Shown piece after piece: positions 55,377 through 63,514 of a stretch of 64,000 bases of DNA. Source of the DNA: Prochlorococcus sp. AG-355-J04 (GTDB lineage: Bacteria > Cyanobacteriota > Cyanobacteriia > PCC-6307 > Cyanobiaceae); the NCBI GenBank assembly GCA_003280885.1, contig QCDN01000003.1, positions 1 through 64,000 of the forward strand, written 5' to 3'. The notes beneath the pieces were generated by a model. That model was not told the DNA's origin. It saw only the letters and a program-made list of their open reading frames with translations, and did no database searches. How positions within the stretch are numbered: the stretch's first letter is position 1; every line of letters begins with the position of its first letter. A program made the position numbers and the translations under genes.

Positions 55377-56621
55377 TTAATTCATTATTGATTGATTTAA
55401 CTTTGAGACTGCCATCCCAGCGATCCATCCACTTGTCCAACAATGTTGAAAATTAAATCCACCAGTGATCCCATCAACATCCAAAACTTCTCCAGAAAAA
55501 AATAACCCTGGACAAATTAAGCTCTCCATACTTTTAAAATTAACCTCATTAATTTTTACGCCTCCGGAAGTAACAAATTCCTCTCCAAATGGACCTTTGC
55601 CTGAAATTATATATTTATCCCTCATTAAAGTATTTATCATTTTCTCTCTTTCATCCGCCAGTAAATCAGCCCACTTTTTCTCTTTATCAATACCTATTTT
55701 CTTTAATAAAAAAATCCATAATCTTTTTGTTAATAGTGGAACAGGTCTACTATTAATAAGATTCACCTTGCCTTTATTTAATCTTAAATAATTAATTTTT
55801 TCTTTTAACTCCTCATAACTTAAAGAAGACCATTTAATGATTAAATTAAATTTATATTTTTGGCTATAAAGTTCCCTTGCTGCAATTGATGAAAGTTTTA
55901 ATACTGCTGGCCCACTAAACCCCCAATGCGTTATTAGTAAATCGCCTCTATTTTGAAAATTCTTATTGTTTAAATTAATTTCTATATCTATGCCCTTAAT
56001 CGATACCCCACTACATTCATCCAAATTTGGTTCTTTTGTGGAAAAAGTAAAAAGAGATGGTATAGGTTTAACAATAGTGTGTCCAAGATTTTGAGCTAAT
56101 TTATATCCGCTTGGATTACCTCCAGTTGAAAGAATAATATTTTTTGCAGTTACCTTTGCTTTTTTAAGACTAAAAATATTGAATATATTATCTGGAGTTT
56201 TTGCAATTTCTTTTACAAAAAATTTTGTTAGTATCTCTACGTTTTTTGATAAAGCACTTTTTCTCAAACAATCAATAACATCTGAAGAAGAATTAGACAC
56301 TGGGAATACTCTTAGATCTTCCTCAATTTTTAATTTTAAACCTTTTTTCTCAAACCAATCGTATACATCTCCAGCAGCAAAACGATTAAATGATTCCAAG
56401 AGCTGAATTCCACCTCTAGGGTAATTCCCAATTAGTTCATTCGGTATCCATGTCGCATTAGTGACGTTACATCTTCCCCCTCCACTAATCCTTACTTTCT
56501 CCATAAGTTTTGAAGTTCCTTCAAGAATTATTATTCTTTTTACTCCATTTTCAGCAGCAGTTATTGCTGTCATAAAACCGGCTGCACCGCCTCCAACAAC
56601 TGCTAAATCAAAAGATTCCAA
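55377..56621 (-). CDS. HI0933/YhiN-family flavoprotein
   Basis: A 414-residue FAD protein. The dinucleotide fold is DLAVVGGGAAGFMTAITAA (about 5-23), with the diagnostic VRISGGGRCNVTNA (about 44-57), LSTGGNPSGYKLAQNLGH (about 164-181) and a C-terminal GEVLDVDGITGGFNFQHCW segment (partly quoted: VDGITGGFNFQ, about 383-393). Members are aminoacetone-oxidase-like or of unknown reductase function. A TTG start is used. The gene stands alone, read opposite to the microprotein region downstream. Confidence 0.88.
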   Translation of the reverse strand: MESFDLAVVGGGAAGFMTAITAAENGVKRIIILEGTSKLMEKVRISGGGRCNVTNATWIPNELIGNYPRGGIQLLESFNRFAAGDVYDWFEKKGLKLKIEEDLRVFPVSNSSSDVIDCLRKSALSKNVEILTKFFVKEIAKTPDNIFNIFSLKKAKVTAKNIILSTGGNPSGYKLAQNLGHTIVKPIPSLFTFSTKEPNLDECSGVSIKGIDIEINLNNKNFQNRGDLLITHWGFSGPAVLKLSSIAARELYSQKYKFNLIIKWSSLSYEELKEKINYLRLNKGKVNLINSRPVPLLTKRLWIFLLKKIGIDKEKKWADLLADEREKMINTLMRDKYIISGKGPFGEEFVTSGGVKINEVNFKSMESLICPGLFFSGEVLDVDGITGGFNFQHCWTSGWIAGMAVSKLNQSIMN

Positions 56622-56806
56622 AAACTTATTATTTAATATGCTTCAATCTGATAATAGCAAGTAGTTATAAAGAAAAATTAGTCCAAAAACCATAAAAAAA
56701 TAAATATAAAACTTTAAAACTACATTATAGATAGCTACGATTCGCTAATTTTTAAATTTCTAGAAAAATCAACACAGTCGTTATTTTTATGCTTTAAGTT
56801 AATTAA

Positions 56807-57043
56807 ATGAGTTTGTTATTTTCTTACGTTAAATATTCTGAGGCCAGTTTTCCTATGACTGGTCAATATACTGCTCTTCTTTTAATAACTTCTGTTATTT
56901 GGGTTCTACTTTGGTTTGGATATAGACAAAATAAGATAAATGATGAGATCAAGAAAAAAGAAAAAGAAGAAAGAATTAATGCGAAAGTTCAAAGAAGAAA
57001 GAAGTTAGAGAGTTTATACCCTACTAATAAAAAAACTGTTTAA
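56807..57043 (+). CDS. Small single-pass membrane protein (78 residues)
   Basis: Residues 18-37 (MTGQYTALLLITSVIWVLLW) form one membrane helix. A highly charged coiled-coil-like tail follows (KINDEIKKKEKEERINAKVQ), ending in a basic segment. The layout, with a short N-terminus and a long cytoplasmic helix, suggests an adaptor or assembly factor. An ATG start is used. A 32-residue membrane ORF follows after 19 bases. Not assigned to a family. Confidence 0.68.
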   Translation: MSLLFSYVKYSEASFPMTGQYTALLLITSVIWVLLWFGYRQNKINDEIKKKEKEERINAKVQRRKKLESLYPTNKKTV

Positions 57044-57062
57044 AATAAATTATTTTAGAAAC

Positions 57063-57161
57063 ATGAAAAAAAATAATTTCAAATCACTAATTCAGTACTT
57101 ACCTGGGATTTTGATTCTTATTTATGTATTCTTTTTAGCATTTACTCAATTTATAAAATAA
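57063..57161 (+). CDS. Membrane microprotein (32 residues)
   Basis: ATG at 57063 opens 32 residues: basic start MKKNNFKSLIQYLP, one helix GILILIYVFFLAF, and a short basic tail. It reads in the same direction as its neighbours (56807 and 57183) with short gaps, favouring co-expression. It resembles no photosystem or cytochrome subunit I know (psbM, petN and petL were compared by eye). Confidence 0.5.
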   Translation: MKKNNFKSLIQYLPGILILIYVFFLAFTQFIK

Positions 57162-57182
57162 AATTTTTAAAAATTATTCGTT

Positions 57183-58055
57183 TTGATTGGAATCCTTTCT
57201 GCTTTTGGAGCTGCTACATCTTGGACATATGCGTGCTTTATTTGGCGCTCGCAAACTCAAAAATATAAATCAATAGATATTAATTTAATAAAAAATATAA
57301 TAGCTTTTTTAATTTTTATACCTGCTTTTATCAATCTAAGTTCTACAACTGAATTAAAAAACATATTTATCCTACTAATTAGTGGAATAATAGGTATTGG
57401 TTTAGGTGATACTTTCTATTTAAAGTCACTACAAACAATTGGCACAAGAAAAACTTTATCTATAGAAACTCTTTCTCCGTTAATGGCAGCTTTATCAGGG
57501 GAATTTTTTATTAATGAAAATTTAACTACTAAATCATGGGTTGGAATAATTATAGTAACGACTTCGCTATTCATAATTCTCAGAAAAGGTAACGATTTTA
57601 AAGAGGAAAACTCCTCTTTCTCAGAAAAAAATAACTTTAAGATTTTTGCTTTTCCTTTTTTATCAGTTTTATGTGCTGTTCTTGGAGGTCTTTTATCAAG
57701 GACGGTTTTCCTTCAAAGCAATTTATCTCCTTTCCTTACAACTGAAATAAGATTATTAGGTGCAATAATTTTTTTAATTAGTCTAAAAGGATTTAAGATT
57801 AATTTTTTCTTAAAAAAATTAGACAAAAAACAACAAAAAAGATTTTTTATTTCAATACTTCTTGGAACAAATGTAGGAATATTTCTACAACAAGTTGTGT
57901 TTAAAACCCTTCCAATAGGAGTAGGATGGGCTTTATTAAGCATATCTCCAGTAATTTCCTTATTTTTTGCTAAGACTGAGGAAAGAGAAATTACAAAAAA
58001 AATAATATTTTTTACTTGTTTTTTATTTTTTGGCTTGACATTAATAATTCTTTAA
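57183..58055 (+). CDS. EamA/DMT-family permease
   Basis: A 290-residue membrane protein with about ten hydrophobic helices in two EamA halves (first half near 1-135, IGIGLGDTFYLKSLQ; second near 150-290, GTNVGIFLQQVVFK and LPIGVGWALLSISPVISLFF given in part). Family members export amino acids, metabolites or nucleotide-sugars; the substrate is unknown. A TTG start is used, 21 bases after the 32-residue ORF. The two half-repeats indicate a complete transporter. Confidence 0.85.
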   Translation: MIGILSAFGAATSWTYACFIWRSQTQKYKSIDINLIKNIIAFLIFIPAFINLSSTTELKNIFILLISGIIGIGLGDTFYLKSLQTIGTRKTLSIETLSPLMAALSGEFFINENLTTKSWVGIIIVTTSLFIILRKGNDFKEENSSFSEKNNFKIFAFPFLSVLCAVLGGLLSRTVFLQSNLSPFLTTEIRLLGAIIFLISLKGFKINFFLKKLDKKQQKRFFISILLGTNVGIFLQQVVFKTLPIGVGWALLSISPVISLFFAKTEEREITKKIIFFTCFLFFGLTLIIL

Positions 58056-58132
58056 TCTCTGAGTTAATGTAAAAAATACTCATGTTAATAAAAATCAAAT
58101 TAAATAAAATTACCCTATAAACACTCAAAAAA

Positions 58133-58255
58133 ATGAAAACATTAAAGAAAAAAAGACTCGGCACATTGGAAGTTTATGTTATTTTTTTAAGCTGCATTTA
58201 TGCAGGCTTTATAGGTTATAAATCTCTATTAAATGTTTTATTTACTTGGAATTAA
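58133..58255 (+). CDS. Membrane microprotein (40 residues)
   Basis: ATG at 58133: MKTLKKKRLGTLE, then a hydrophobic helix VYVIFLSCIYAGFIGY, and a short tail. Positive residues before the helix predict a cytoplasmic N-terminus. The stop overlaps by four bases the end of the convergent small gene 58252-58386. Function unknown. Confidence 0.5.
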   Translation: MKTLKKKRLGTLEVYVIFLSCIYAGFIGYKSLLNVLFTWN

Positions 58256-58386
58256 TTAATTCTTTCTAATGATTTAATCAACTTACCTCCATCTTGGTCA
58301 TCATCATCATTTGAAGCGAAAAATAAAAAGAATATTCCTAAAGAAGCTATAGATAGCGAAATTGACAATACAGAAAGCTCATCCAT
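58252..58386 (-). CDS. Membrane microprotein with DDDDQDGG motif (44 residues)
   Basis: ATG at 58386 encodes 44 residues: MDELSVLSIS, helix LSIASLGIFFLFFA, then an acidic segment SNDDDDQDGGKLIKSLE. The DDxxDQDGGxLI motif recurs in the 60-residue protein at 59523 (FDDDNNDDQDGGMLIP). Both place it directly after the membrane helix, supporting a shared family. The acidic loop could bind divalent cations; that is inference. Confidence 0.55.
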   Translation of the reverse strand: MDELSVLSISLSIASLGIFFLFFASNDDDDQDGGKLIKSLERIN

Positions 58387-58505
58387 AAATTAGAAATTTT
58401 TTTTATGATAAACGAAAAAAAATAAAAGACAGTAAAGAAATACACATTCTCGAAAATAAATATTTCTTTTATTTGTAAAATGAAAAAACACATCCGAACT
58501 ATTTC

Positions 58506-58781
58506 GTGAAAGTTCTAATAACTTCCCCCTGTAGTGCAAGCGTAATAATTCAGTATGGAATAAAAACTTGGCCTATTTGGCAATGTGAGCCAAGCAAATT
58601 TCAATGGAATTACGATGATAAGGAAATTTGCTTAATTATTGAAGGTCAAGCGAAAATAAGTACCCAAAAAGGTGACATTTACGTGATTAAAGCTGGAGAT
58701 CTAGTTGAGTTTCCTGCTGGACTTAACTGCGAATGGGAAGTAACCAAAAGTATTAAAAAACATTATCGATTGGGTAGCTAA
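58506..58781 (+). CDS. Cupin-domain protein (Cupin_3-like)
   Basis: A 91-residue single cupin. Signature segments are WPIWQCEPSKFQWNYDDKEIC (here WPIWQCEPSKF), LIIEGQAKISTQKGDIYVI (about 43-61), AGDLVEFPAGLNCEWEV (about 63-79). This matches small (S)-ureidoglycine aminohydrolase-like or DUF861 cupins. The usual His ligands are mostly replaced, so metal catalysis is uncertain. A GTG start is used. It stands alone in the small-protein region. Confidence 0.82.
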   Translation: MKVLITSPCSASVIIQYGIKTWPIWQCEPSKFQWNYDDKEICLIIEGQAKISTQKGDIYVIKAGDLVEFPAGLNCEWEVTKSIKKHYRLGS

Positions 58782-58871
58782 ATTTAAGAAAAAAGATTTT
58801 TTCTTCTTTACTGTTAAGTCAATGTAGATAAAATATGGTTAATAAATAATTTCAAGAAGGAAACTAATATT

Positions 58872-59042
58872 ATGCCTTTTACTGATCAAGAATATTTTGA
58901 GGTTATTGAAAAAAACGAAATAGTAAAAAAGGCCTTTGAAAATATTAAGCAAATTTGCATTGATTTACAAAAACAAACAAATTGTCCTGAAGAGGATCTA
59001 AAAGATTTTCTTGAATTTATTTCTAAACAATGGAATAAGTAA
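58872..59042 (+). CDS. Small soluble protein (56 residues)
   Basis: ATG at 58872 preceded by AAGAAGGAAAC, a reasonable Shine-Dalgarno. It has 56 residues: MPFTDQEYFEVIEKNE, helical IVKKAFENIKQICIDLQ, a Cys in TNCPEEDLKDFLEFI, and ends QWNK. Two cysteines could pair. No family is recognised, but the ribosome site and amphipathic helices argue for a real gene. Confidence 0.6.
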   Translation: MPFTDQEYFEVIEKNEIVKKAFENIKQICIDLQKQTNCPEEDLKDFLEFISKQWNK

Positions 59043-59106
59043 TAATTTAAAAGCCTTTTAAATACTAAATTTTAAATTTCAATTTAGTTTTCTGAGACAA
59101 TAAGTT

Positions 59107-59238
59107 CTAATCTAATTCCTTTTTTGGTTTTGTATTGATACTGGAAGTTCCCTTAGCAGCAGAAACGAAGAAAAAGAAGCCTACAATTCCTGATATACCA
59201 AATATAGCAGCCAAAGGATCAAAGGTGAAAGAAAACAT
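59107..59238 (-). CDS. Membrane microprotein (43 residues)
   Basis: ATG at 59238 gives 43 residues: MFSFTFDPLAAIFG, one helix ISGIVGFFFFVSAAK, and a basic tail KGTSSINTKPKKELD. A TTG at 59289 would extend it by 17 residues with poor character. Function unknown. Its helix-then-basic-tail design resembles the other microproteins nearby. Confidence 0.55.
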   Translation of the reverse strand: MFSFTFDPLAAIFGISGIVGFFFFVSAAKGTSSINTKPKKELD

Positions 59239-59522
59239 AAAATTTATAAAATCAAGATAAATAATAGTTTTTGAATCAAAATTGTACAATTATTGTTAAG
59301 TATAAAAAATAACAATCGCGCGATTCATTATGTCATTATTAGTTTCTCAGTAGGTTCAAAAAAATTATTATTCAAATTGATTTTTAGAATAAAAATATCA
59401 ATACATACCAAAGATCTATTCATGCTAAAGAGAAAAGTTTTTAAAAAATATTTATAGAAATATTGAATAAAACGCTACCCAGAGGATCCACAATTGTTGT
59501 TTCTTTAGATTAGTATCAGTTC

Positions 59523-59705
59523 ATGACAGAATTTTACTCAGCTTCTTCCTCAGTAAGTCCTTTTACAGCAATATTATGGTGCCTTTACCCAGTAGCTTTA
59601 CTTGTAATTATTGAATTACTTTTGGGGGGTGGGTTTGATGATGACAATAATGACGATCAAGATGGTGGAATGTTAATACCTGCTTACTCTAGATCAGACG
59701 TTTGA
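59523..59705 (+). CDS. Membrane microprotein with DDxxDQDGG motif (60 residues)
   Basis: Sixty residues from the ATG at 59523: Ser-rich start (FYSASSSVSPF), a helix near 17-35 (AILWCLYPVALLVIIELLL), then GGGFDDDNNDDQDGGMLIP and a short basic end. The acidic DDxxDQDGGxLI motif matches the 44-residue gene at 58252-58386. It may be a membrane-tethered cation-binding segment (inference). It is followed after 46 bases by another small ORF. Confidence 0.65.
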   Translation: MTEFYSASSSVSPFTAILWCLYPVALLVIIELLLGGGFDDDNNDDQDGGMLIPAYSRSDV

Positions 59706-59751
59706 ATTTTTGAATTTTTTGAATTAAAGACTCACAAGGAATTTAATTAAA

Positions 59752-59892
59752 TTGGCGAACAATATTGATACAACTCATATTTCTCTAATTACACTTACCA
59801 TCCTTATGATTACATCACTAACCTGGTTCGTCTTAAGAACCCTTAAGGAAGGTAGAAAAGCTCTAACAGAAATAAATAAGGATAGATCGTGA
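59752..59892 (+). CDS. Small membrane protein, TTG start (46 residues)
   Basis: TTG at 59752 with CACAAGGAATTT about ten bases upstream (AAGGA Shine-Dalgarno) supports this start. It has 46 residues: MANNIDTTHISL, helix ITLTILMITSLTWFVL, then a basic Lys- and Arg-rich tail (RTLKEGRKALTEINKD). Stop TGA at 59890. It is likely translated with the DQDGG protein before it. Confidence 0.58.
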   Translation: MANNIDTTHISLITLTILMITSLTWFVLRTLKEGRKALTEINKDRS

Positions 59893-60092
59893 AATACAAT
59901 AAACATTCAAAAATGTAGAATTTGATTAGATTTATAAAACTCTTAGATTTACAAGTTTTACTAACTAAATAGATATATTCTAAAAATTAAAAAACTTTTC
60001 CTTCTCAAAGTTTGGCGAAAGCATAAAAAACTTAAATAAACACTAGAATTTTTTTGGTTGCTAAGTCAAAAAATTACCAATCTATTGAAATC

Positions 60093-60120
60093 TCCTTTTT
60101 ATGAAAGGACTTCTTTTTTA
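60093..60120 (+). terminator. Weak candidate terminator
   Basis: TCCTTT (60093-60098) pairs with AAAGGA (60104-60109) across a five-base loop, and a pyrimidine tail CTTCTTTTTT follows. It could end the 59523-59892 transcript. The stem is short and A-T rich. Confidence 0.4.
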
Positions 60121-60138
60121 TTACTTTAATAAATAAAA

Positions 60139-60234
60139 ATGCATCTAAATTCTTTACTTTATATTTGTTCTATATCTTTATTCATTTATATAATGGCGCT
60201 ATTTTGGAGAGACTTGCCAAATCAAAAAAAGTAA
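60139..60234 (+). CDS. Membrane microprotein (31 residues)
   Basis: ATG at 60139: MHLNSLLYICSISLFIYIMALF as one helix (given to 20: MHLNSLLYICSISLFIYIMA), then WRDLPNQKK. Thirty-one residues with a helix and a basic end. Chance is possible at this length. No family is known. Confidence 0.4.
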   Translation: MHLNSLLYICSISLFIYIMALFWRDLPNQKK

Positions 60235-60316
60235 ATAAATAATTAATATTAATTTTGTTGCTTATAAAAATAAATTGAGTTATTAATTTAATATTGGATT
60301 TAATTTTTTTATATAA

Positions 60317-60481
60317 ATGTTGAAAGAATCTTCAAATAACAATAACAAAAACATATTCTCAAAAACTAACGGTATTGCAAAAGAAAATATGATTTGCAAA
60401 GACGGATTCTGTTCATTACCAAATCAAGATGAGATTTCAAAACAAGATTCAAATGATATGAATTTATTTGATCCTATTTAG
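60317..60481 (+). CDS. Small soluble protein with CKDGFC motif (54 residues)
   Basis: ATG at 60317 encodes 54 residues. It has an Asn-rich start (LKESSNNNNKNIF), then IAKENMICKDGFCSLPNQDE with two cysteines four apart, and ends DMNLFDPI. The C-X4-C pair and low hydrophobicity suggest a redox- or metal-binding small protein. No family known; codons look regular. Confidence 0.5.
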   Translation: MLKESSNNNNKNIFSKTNGIAKENMICKDGFCSLPNQDEISKQDSNDMNLFDPI

Positions 60482-60549
60482 TAAATAAATAATATTTTGA
60501 TAAATTAAAGATTAAATTGATAATGTTAGATTCTTTGAATTTTTAATTT

Positions 60550-60885
60550 ATGTTTAATGACTTTTTAAACGCATATAAAGAGTTTTGGATTAAAGCTACA
60601 GACTTCAAAGGTTTCACATCTCGATCGGACTGGTGGTTAGTTCAACTAGCGAATCTTATAATTTCTTTGCTAACTATCCCAATATTTTTAAAAACGTTTG
60701 GTTTCAATGTTTATGGCATAGTTTGTATCATTCCTCAAATAGCTATTGATGTAAGAAGAATCAAAGATTTTGGAAAAGATTGGAAATGGATCTTTATTAA
60801 TTTAATACCTATCTTAGGATGGATCTTGTGGTTCATCTGGCTAGGCTTTGGTAAGACTGGTAATGGGAAAAATAAACTTATATAG
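60550..60885 (+). CDS. DUF805 membrane protein
   Basis: A 111-residue protein with three hydrophobic helices. FKGFTSRSDWWLVQLANLII (about 18-37), DVRRIKDFGKDWKW (about 67-80) and FIWLGFGKTGNGKN (about 94-107) match DUF805 (YhaH-like): the R-S/T-R-x-x-W-W motif and the D-x-R-R-x-x-D motif. These inner-membrane proteins are of unknown function. An ATG start is used. It is convergent with the helical paralogue at 60897. Confidence 0.88.
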   Translation: MFNDFLNAYKEFWIKATDFKGFTSRSDWWLVQLANLIISLLTIPIFLKTFGFNVYGIVCIIPQIAIDVRRIKDFGKDWKWIFINLIPILGWILWFIWLGFGKTGNGKNKLI

Positions 60886-60896
60886 AAATTAACTCC

Positions 60897-61214
60897 TCAA
60901 TTTTTTCTTTTTTTAAAATCTACAAATCTTACCTTTTTTCTTAACTCTATTTGTTTTTCAAGAATTCTAAACACATGCATCTCGCATTCGGTTAATTTAA
61001 GAAACTGATCGAGTGTATCTTTATCTTCTTCATCAAAATCCTCGAAAACTTCTGAAATAGCAGTACTATTTCTTGAAATAAAATCCTGTGCAACATCTCG
61101 TGGATTCTTGCCTGATTCAAAATCCTGAAAAGCTTCATAAGAATTAAGTTCTCTCGTTAACCATTTAAACCATGGTTCATTTTTATTATGTTTTTTATTT
61201 ATGATTTTCTTCAT
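60897..61214 (-). CDS. Small helical protein, paralogue of the gene at 50164
   Basis: A 105-residue, highly charged all-helical protein (MKKIINKKHNKNEPWFKWL at the start; VAQDFISRNSTAISE; DTLDQFLKLTECEMHVF near the end; a basic terminal FDFKKRKN-like tail). It aligns with the 88-residue product of 50164-50430 over the WF-X-W, A-X2-F, N and F-[ML]-K-L-[ST]-E-X-E-X-H positions. The basic ends suggest nucleic-acid or membrane-surface contact, but this is inference. Confidence 0.65.
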   Translation of the reverse strand: MKKIINKKHNKNEPWFKWLTRELNSYEAFQDFESGKNPRDVAQDFISRNSTAISEVFEDFDEEDKDTLDQFLKLTECEMHVFRILEKQIELRKKVRFVDFKKRKN

Positions 61215-61439
61215 GAAAAATTTTTACTAGTTTAATCATTATTTGTTATTCATTCTTTGACACCTGTACAATTACTTATTTTTAAAATTTAATTAAAGAT
61301 AAACCTTATTTATTTTTTACAAAATAACTAGAATAACTACCCATAAAGCTTCTTAAGGAAAAAGTATTTATTACTCATTTTTTTGTTTAAGAGATAGCTA
61401 GAGTTTATTTCAAATGAAGTATATTGTTTATTCCATTTT

Positions 61440-61637
61440 ATGACTTTCCTTCATCTCCAATTTTAATAATTGGTGCTCTAGGTATTGCAGTCGCAATAGC
61501 AGTTTTTTTGTCTCTTACCAAAAATATTCCAATTCTGCTTTGAACAAAGAGCTTGCAGAAAAGAAAAATCCATAATTAAGGAACAAAAAGAATTAAATGA
61601 AAGATTAGAAAAAATAGAACAAGATTTAAAAAATTAA
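61440..61637 (+). pseudogene. Frameshifted small membrane-protein gene
   Basis: Three overlapping frames together read like one protein. DFPSSPILIIGALGIAVAIA and VFLSLTKNIPI (61442-61543) form a membrane-helix segment. A short stretch NSALNKELAEKK (about 61534-61569) lies in another frame. IIKEQKELNERLEKIEQDLK (to 61637) lies in a third. Joined by one-base changes, they give a membrane helix followed by a charged coiled coil. The start is also disturbed (ATG at 61440 is out of frame with the helix). No single frame is open throughout. This fits a small membrane gene broken by several indels. Confidence 0.55.
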
Positions 61638-61725
61638 TAAAAATTACTTTTAAATATTGATGAGTTAATGATCTCGAATTCAAGACCTTAATTTTTTAAA
61701 TGTGAATTTTGGTCTATAAGGAGAT

Positions 61726-61881
61726 ATGGATAAAGATCATCTTATTGAGTTAATTTCTAATAGTCTTCTTTACGAGAGCAAAAATTCTGACTCTACTAAG
61801 AATCTTAGTGACTTTAAAAATTACTTAGAGAGATTAAATCTAGATCAATTGAGAACTATGTCTAAAGAATTTATTCTTTAG
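61726..61881 (+). CDS. Small acidic protein (51 residues)
   Basis: ATG at 61726 is preceded six bases upstream by AAGGAG, a perfect Shine-Dalgarno. It encodes 51 residues: MDKDHLIELISNSLLYESK, a helical middle SDFKNYLERLNLDQL, ending KEFIL. It is soluble and charged. The strong ribosome site makes it likely real. Function unknown. Confidence 0.62.
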   Translation: MDKDHLIELISNSLLYESKNSDSTKNLSDFKNYLERLNLDQLRTMSKEFIL

Positions 61882-61963
61882 GATGATTTTTAAAAATATT
61901 TTATTGTTTATTAAATAATCAATACTTTTTAAAAATTGTTAGTATCAAAAAAATAAGATAAAT

Positions 61964-63070
61964 ATGCTTAAATTAAACAGAGGTGATTTTTTAATAAAGC
62001 CATTTTTAAAAAGAAATAATATTAGAGCCTTTTATCAAATTATTTCTACCATCTTCCCAATTATTTCTATTTGGTTAATCATCCACCAAATAATAAATCA
62101 ACCTTTTTCATTATTTATTAAAGGATTTCTATTGGGTCCTTTTATAGTTTTTCTAACCCTGTTCTCTTCTCGAACATTCTCATTAATGCACGATTGCGGA
62201 CATAATTCTCTTTTTACAAAACGTAAATTAAACCGCTTTTTTGGATTTTTACTTGGCTTAATTAATGGTATTCCCCAGAAGTCATGGTCAATCGATCATG
62301 CATTTCATCATAGAAATAATGGAAATTGGGAAATTTACAAAGGGCCGATAGATGTTTTAAGTCTTGAAGATTATAATTTACTTACAAAAAGAGAGCAGAT
62401 ATTTTATAAAGTAAGTCGAAACTGGCTTATGCTTTTCCCCGGCGGTTTTTTTTATTTAGTTTTAAAACCTAGATTAGGATTGTTTATTATTATTTTTAAT
62501 TTCACTAAAGATATATTAGAAGAGACTTTTATTAAAATCAAAAACAGAGAAATTTCTCAACTTCTAGCTATTAATTCAAGAGTCAAACCACCTTTTTCTG
62601 ATTATGGAGATAATTTTAGTGAACTATGTGAATTAATAATCAATAACATAGTAGTAATAATAGGCTGGATTTTTATGTGCCAATGGTTGGGTTTAGTTTT
62701 TTTCTTATCATTTTATTCAGTGGTATTAACCTTATCAGCAGCAATTTTAATATGTGTTTTTTTCGTACAACATAACTACGAAAATGCATATGCTAAAAAT
62801 ACAGAAAATTGGGATCTCATCGATGGAGCTATTTTAGGGAGTAGCAATTTAGATATACCTAATTGGCTAAATTGGTTTTTAGCAGACATATCCTTCCACA
62901 GCATTCATCATCTCTCTGAGAGAATCCCAAATTACAACTTAAGAGCTTGTCATAAAGCAAATATTCATTTGCTTCAAAAATCCAAGTTCTTAAAATTAAG
63001 CGATTTTTCAAACTGTTTCAAATATATTATTTGGGATAATAAAAATGAAAAATTAATTCCAATAAGCTAA
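61964..63070 (+). CDS. Membrane fatty-acid desaturase-like protein
   Basis: A 368-residue membrane protein with several hydrophobic helices and the three histidine boxes of di-iron desaturases and hydroxylases: HDCGHNSLF (about 71-79), DHAFHHRNN (about 107-115), and FHSIHHLSER (about 312-321). The spacing and fourth-helix FVQHNYENAY (about 266-275) suit an acyl-lipid desaturase. In cyanobacteria these modify membrane lipids, or act on carotenoids (CrtW/CrtR-like); the exact product cannot be read. An ATG start is used. Read alone before the small minus-strand gene at 63074. Confidence 0.85.
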   Translation: MLKLNRGDFLIKPFLKRNNIRAFYQIISTIFPIISIWLIIHQIINQPFSLFIKGFLLGPFIVFLTLFSSRTFSLMHDCGHNSLFTKRKLNRFFGFLLGLINGIPQKSWSIDHAFHHRNNGNWEIYKGPIDVLSLEDYNLLTKREQIFYKVSRNWLMLFPGGFFYLVLKPRLGLFIIIFNFTKDILEETFIKIKNREISQLLAINSRVKPPFSDYGDNFSELCELIINNIVVIIGWIFMCQWLGLVFFLSFYSVVLTLSAAILICVFFVQHNYENAYAKNTENWDLIDGAILGSSNLDIPNWLNWFLADISFHSIHHLSERIPNYNLRACHKANIHLLQKSKFLKLSDFSNCFKYIIWDNKNEKLIPIS

Positions 63071-63073
63071 TAC

Positions 63074-63226
63074 TTAATTCAACCTTCTTCTCAATTTTCT
63101 TTTTAGAGGAATACTGCTATATGCATGAGTACCAATAGATGGTGGCAAGTCATTCTTTAAAGGATGAATAAAAGCATTTGCCATACTCTCTAACATTTTC
63201 GAAAGCCAATTAATTAGTGATTTCAT
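63074..63226 (-). CDS. Small basic protein (50 residues)
   Basis: ATG at 63226: MKSLINWLSKMLESMANAF, an amphipathic helix, then LKNDLPPSIGTHAYSSIP and a strongly basic end LKRKLRRRLN. Fifty residues. The amphipathic start and Arg-rich tail suggest membrane-surface or nucleic-acid contact. The codon series is clean and the middle looks conserved, but no family is recognised. Its stop is four bases from the desaturase gene end. Confidence 0.58.
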   Translation of the reverse strand: MKSLINWLSKMLESMANAFIHPLKNDLPPSIGTHAYSSIPLKRKLRRRLN

Positions 63227-63279
63227 TTGAAAATCTAAAAGTCCACTTTTTCATCATCTAACTAAATCACTGAAAAGTA

Positions 63280-63305
63280 AATCAGTCTTTATGCTGATTT
63301 TTTTT
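63280..63305 (+). terminator. Candidate rho-independent terminator
   Basis: AATCAG (63280-63285) pairs with CTGATT (63294-63299) across an eight-base loop, followed by six T (63300-63305). It is oriented for a plus transcript, but the nearest plus gene (the desaturase) ends 210 bases before, with an opposite gene between. It may end a long desaturase 3' leader or a short RNA. Confidence 0.5.
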
Positions 63306-63514
63306 AAGATTAGCTTATAAAATTAATATTTAATAATCAAAATTATTTTTTTCTTTTCTGTTTTAAAAGAAGTATATTACTACCTTTTTAAGGCTAAACC
63401 ATTTGCAAAATAAACTTAGTAAATAATACTTATTTTTTCTAATTAGCTTAATAAATTAAATTATTGAACATTATTTCGTGCTATATCTCTATTCCAAATA
63501 AATCTAACATTATT

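Noticed and set aside
59701..59728. TTTGAATT-like microrepeats after the DQDGG gene
   Set aside because: Simple A-T rich slippage; no structure or function suggested.
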